Source: Pseudomonas guariconensis
Lineage (GTDB): Bacteria > Pseudomonadota > Gammaproteobacteria > Pseudomonadales > Pseudomonadaceae
Length of the DNA: 64,000 nucleotides
Direction of reading: 5' to 3'
Assembly (NCBI RefSeq): GCF_024127895.1
Contig: NZ_JAMYBK010000003.1
Span: 248,001-312,000 of the forward strand
Positions 63,463 through 64,000 of this stretch are shown piece after piece (positions within the stretch are counted from its first letter, which is position 1; the number at the start of each line of letters is the position of its first letter). The notes beneath the pieces were generated by a model. It saw only the letters and a program-made list of their open reading frames with translations. It did no database searches and had not been told where the DNA came from. A program made the position numbers and the translations under genes.

Positions 63463-64000
63463 ATGGACGTGAGCGTTTTTGGTACTGGTTATGTCGGTCT
63501 GGTACAGGCGGCGGCCCTGGCAGATGTAGGCCACCGGGTCCTGTGCGTGGATGTCGACGCCCACAAGATCAACCAATTGCGCCAGGGCGTGCCGCCGATC
63601 AGCGAGCCAGGCCTGTCGGAGCTGCTGGAAGACAACATCAAGGACGGTCGCCTGTTGTTCAGCACCCAGGCCAGCGATGCCGTTAGCCACGCCGAGCTGA
63701 TCTTCATCGCCGTCGGCACCCCACCCGACGAGGATGGCTCGGCCGACCTCTCCCATGTGCTCGATGTCACCCGCCAGATCGTCGCGCTGATGGAGCAGGA
63801 CCGCACCCTGATCGTCAAGTCCACCGTGCCGGTGGGGACCGCCGACCAGGTCCTGGCCCTGGCCCGCGAGGAACTGCAGCGCCTGGGCAAGGGCCAGTTG
63901 CAGGTGCGCGTGGTGTCCAACCCCGAGTTTCTCAAGGAAGGCAGTGCCCTGGCCGATTGCATGCGCCCGGACCGCATCATCGTCGGCACCCGCGACGAGA
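63463..64000 (+). CDS. ugd: UDP-glucose 6-dehydrogenase, N-terminal part (runs off the window)
   Basis: 179 residues are visible; the gene continues past the edge. The NAD loop is VSVFGTGYVGLVQAAALADV, followed by VDVDAHKINQLRQG, FIAVGTPPDEDGSADLS, TLIVKSTVPVGTADQV and VVSNPEFLKEGSALAD, all standard for UDP-glucose/GDP-mannose dehydrogenases. The NPEFLKEG block contains the Glu/Lys used in substrate binding. UDP-glucuronate feeds exopolysaccharide or LPS sugars. ATG 63463 has GAGG 8 nt upstream. An AlgD-type GDP-mannose dehydrogenase is possible, but the sequence is nearer Ugd. Confidence 0.9.
   Translation, partial: MDVSVFGTGYVGLVQAAALADVGHRVLCVDVDAHKINQLRQGVPPISEPGLSELLEDNIKDGRLLFSTQASDAVSHAELIFIAVGTPPDEDGSADLSHVLDVTRQIVALMEQDRTLIVKSTVPVGTADQVLALAREELQRLGKGQLQVRVVSNPEFLKEGSALADCMRPDRIIVGTRDE

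Overview
The window is a high-GC chromosomal segment whose gene content, codon use and intergenic repeats point to a fluorescent pseudomonad of the Pseudomonas putida type. Family-level support comes from the benABCDK, catBCA, benE and benF genes, a BenR/XylS regulator, PagL, OprD-type porins, many LysR regulators and REP-like palindromes. No rRNA, tRNA, CRISPR array, prophage or insertion sequence with a transposase was seen. Genes are tightly packed and most gaps are short.

Layout. 1-3.2 kb: end of a universal stress protein and a P-type cation ATPase. 3.3-10.8 kb: an amine-oxidation neighbourhood made of a soluble Cache-domain protein, a GntR/FCD regulator, an aminoaldehyde-type aldehyde dehydrogenase, a three-gene DmmA/reductase/haem N-demethylase operon and an MFS carrier. 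10.9-14.8 kb: glycerate kinase, a CdaR-like regulator and a divergent MFS organic-acid carrier. 14.9-19.4 kb: Rieske/FAD reductase, aldo-keto reductase, TraX-like protein and a membrane hydrolase. 19.6-31.2 kb: one co-directional benzoate block, benR then benABCDK-catBCA-benEF, that takes benzoate to catechol and on to beta-ketoadipate enol-lactone and includes its own carriers and porin. 31.4-37.2 kb: a proVWX quaternary-amine ABC transporter with a GATase1-AraC regulator and a divergent LysR. 37.4-48.5 kb: lipoprotein, hisN, SDR, two LysR paralogues, a degraded xdhC end, iorBA, a MocA-like cytidylyltransferase, tandem USP, pagL and a PhyH-family dioxygenase. 48.8-56.2 kb: a polyamine-type catabolic cluster (LysR, sad, AraC, puuA, a PotF-like binding protein, puuB). 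56.3-64 kb: an orphan XRE regulator with a perfect operator palindrome, an OafA-type acyltransferase, sdaA with a divergent LysR, a phosphoethanolamine-transferase-like protein and the start of ugd.

The most informative signals are these. (1) catBCA lies directly inside the ben operon, with no catR and only 28 bp after benK, so benzoate/BenR probably controls the whole route. (2) The benA promoter has two perfect TGCA-N6-GGATA boxes 21 bp apart, at Pm-like distance from a -10. (3) AAnAAnAA (Crc/Hfq-type) motifs lie just upstream of benR, benA, benK, catA and benF and of several other catabolic genes. (4) A palindromic REP-pair element at 48.6-48.8 kb is flanked by a 12-bp direct repeat. (5) The haem N-demethylase operon lies in an unusual context that may define its own amine pathway. 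No wholly new system could be shown; the N-demethylase neighbourhood is the best candidate for undescribed chemistry.
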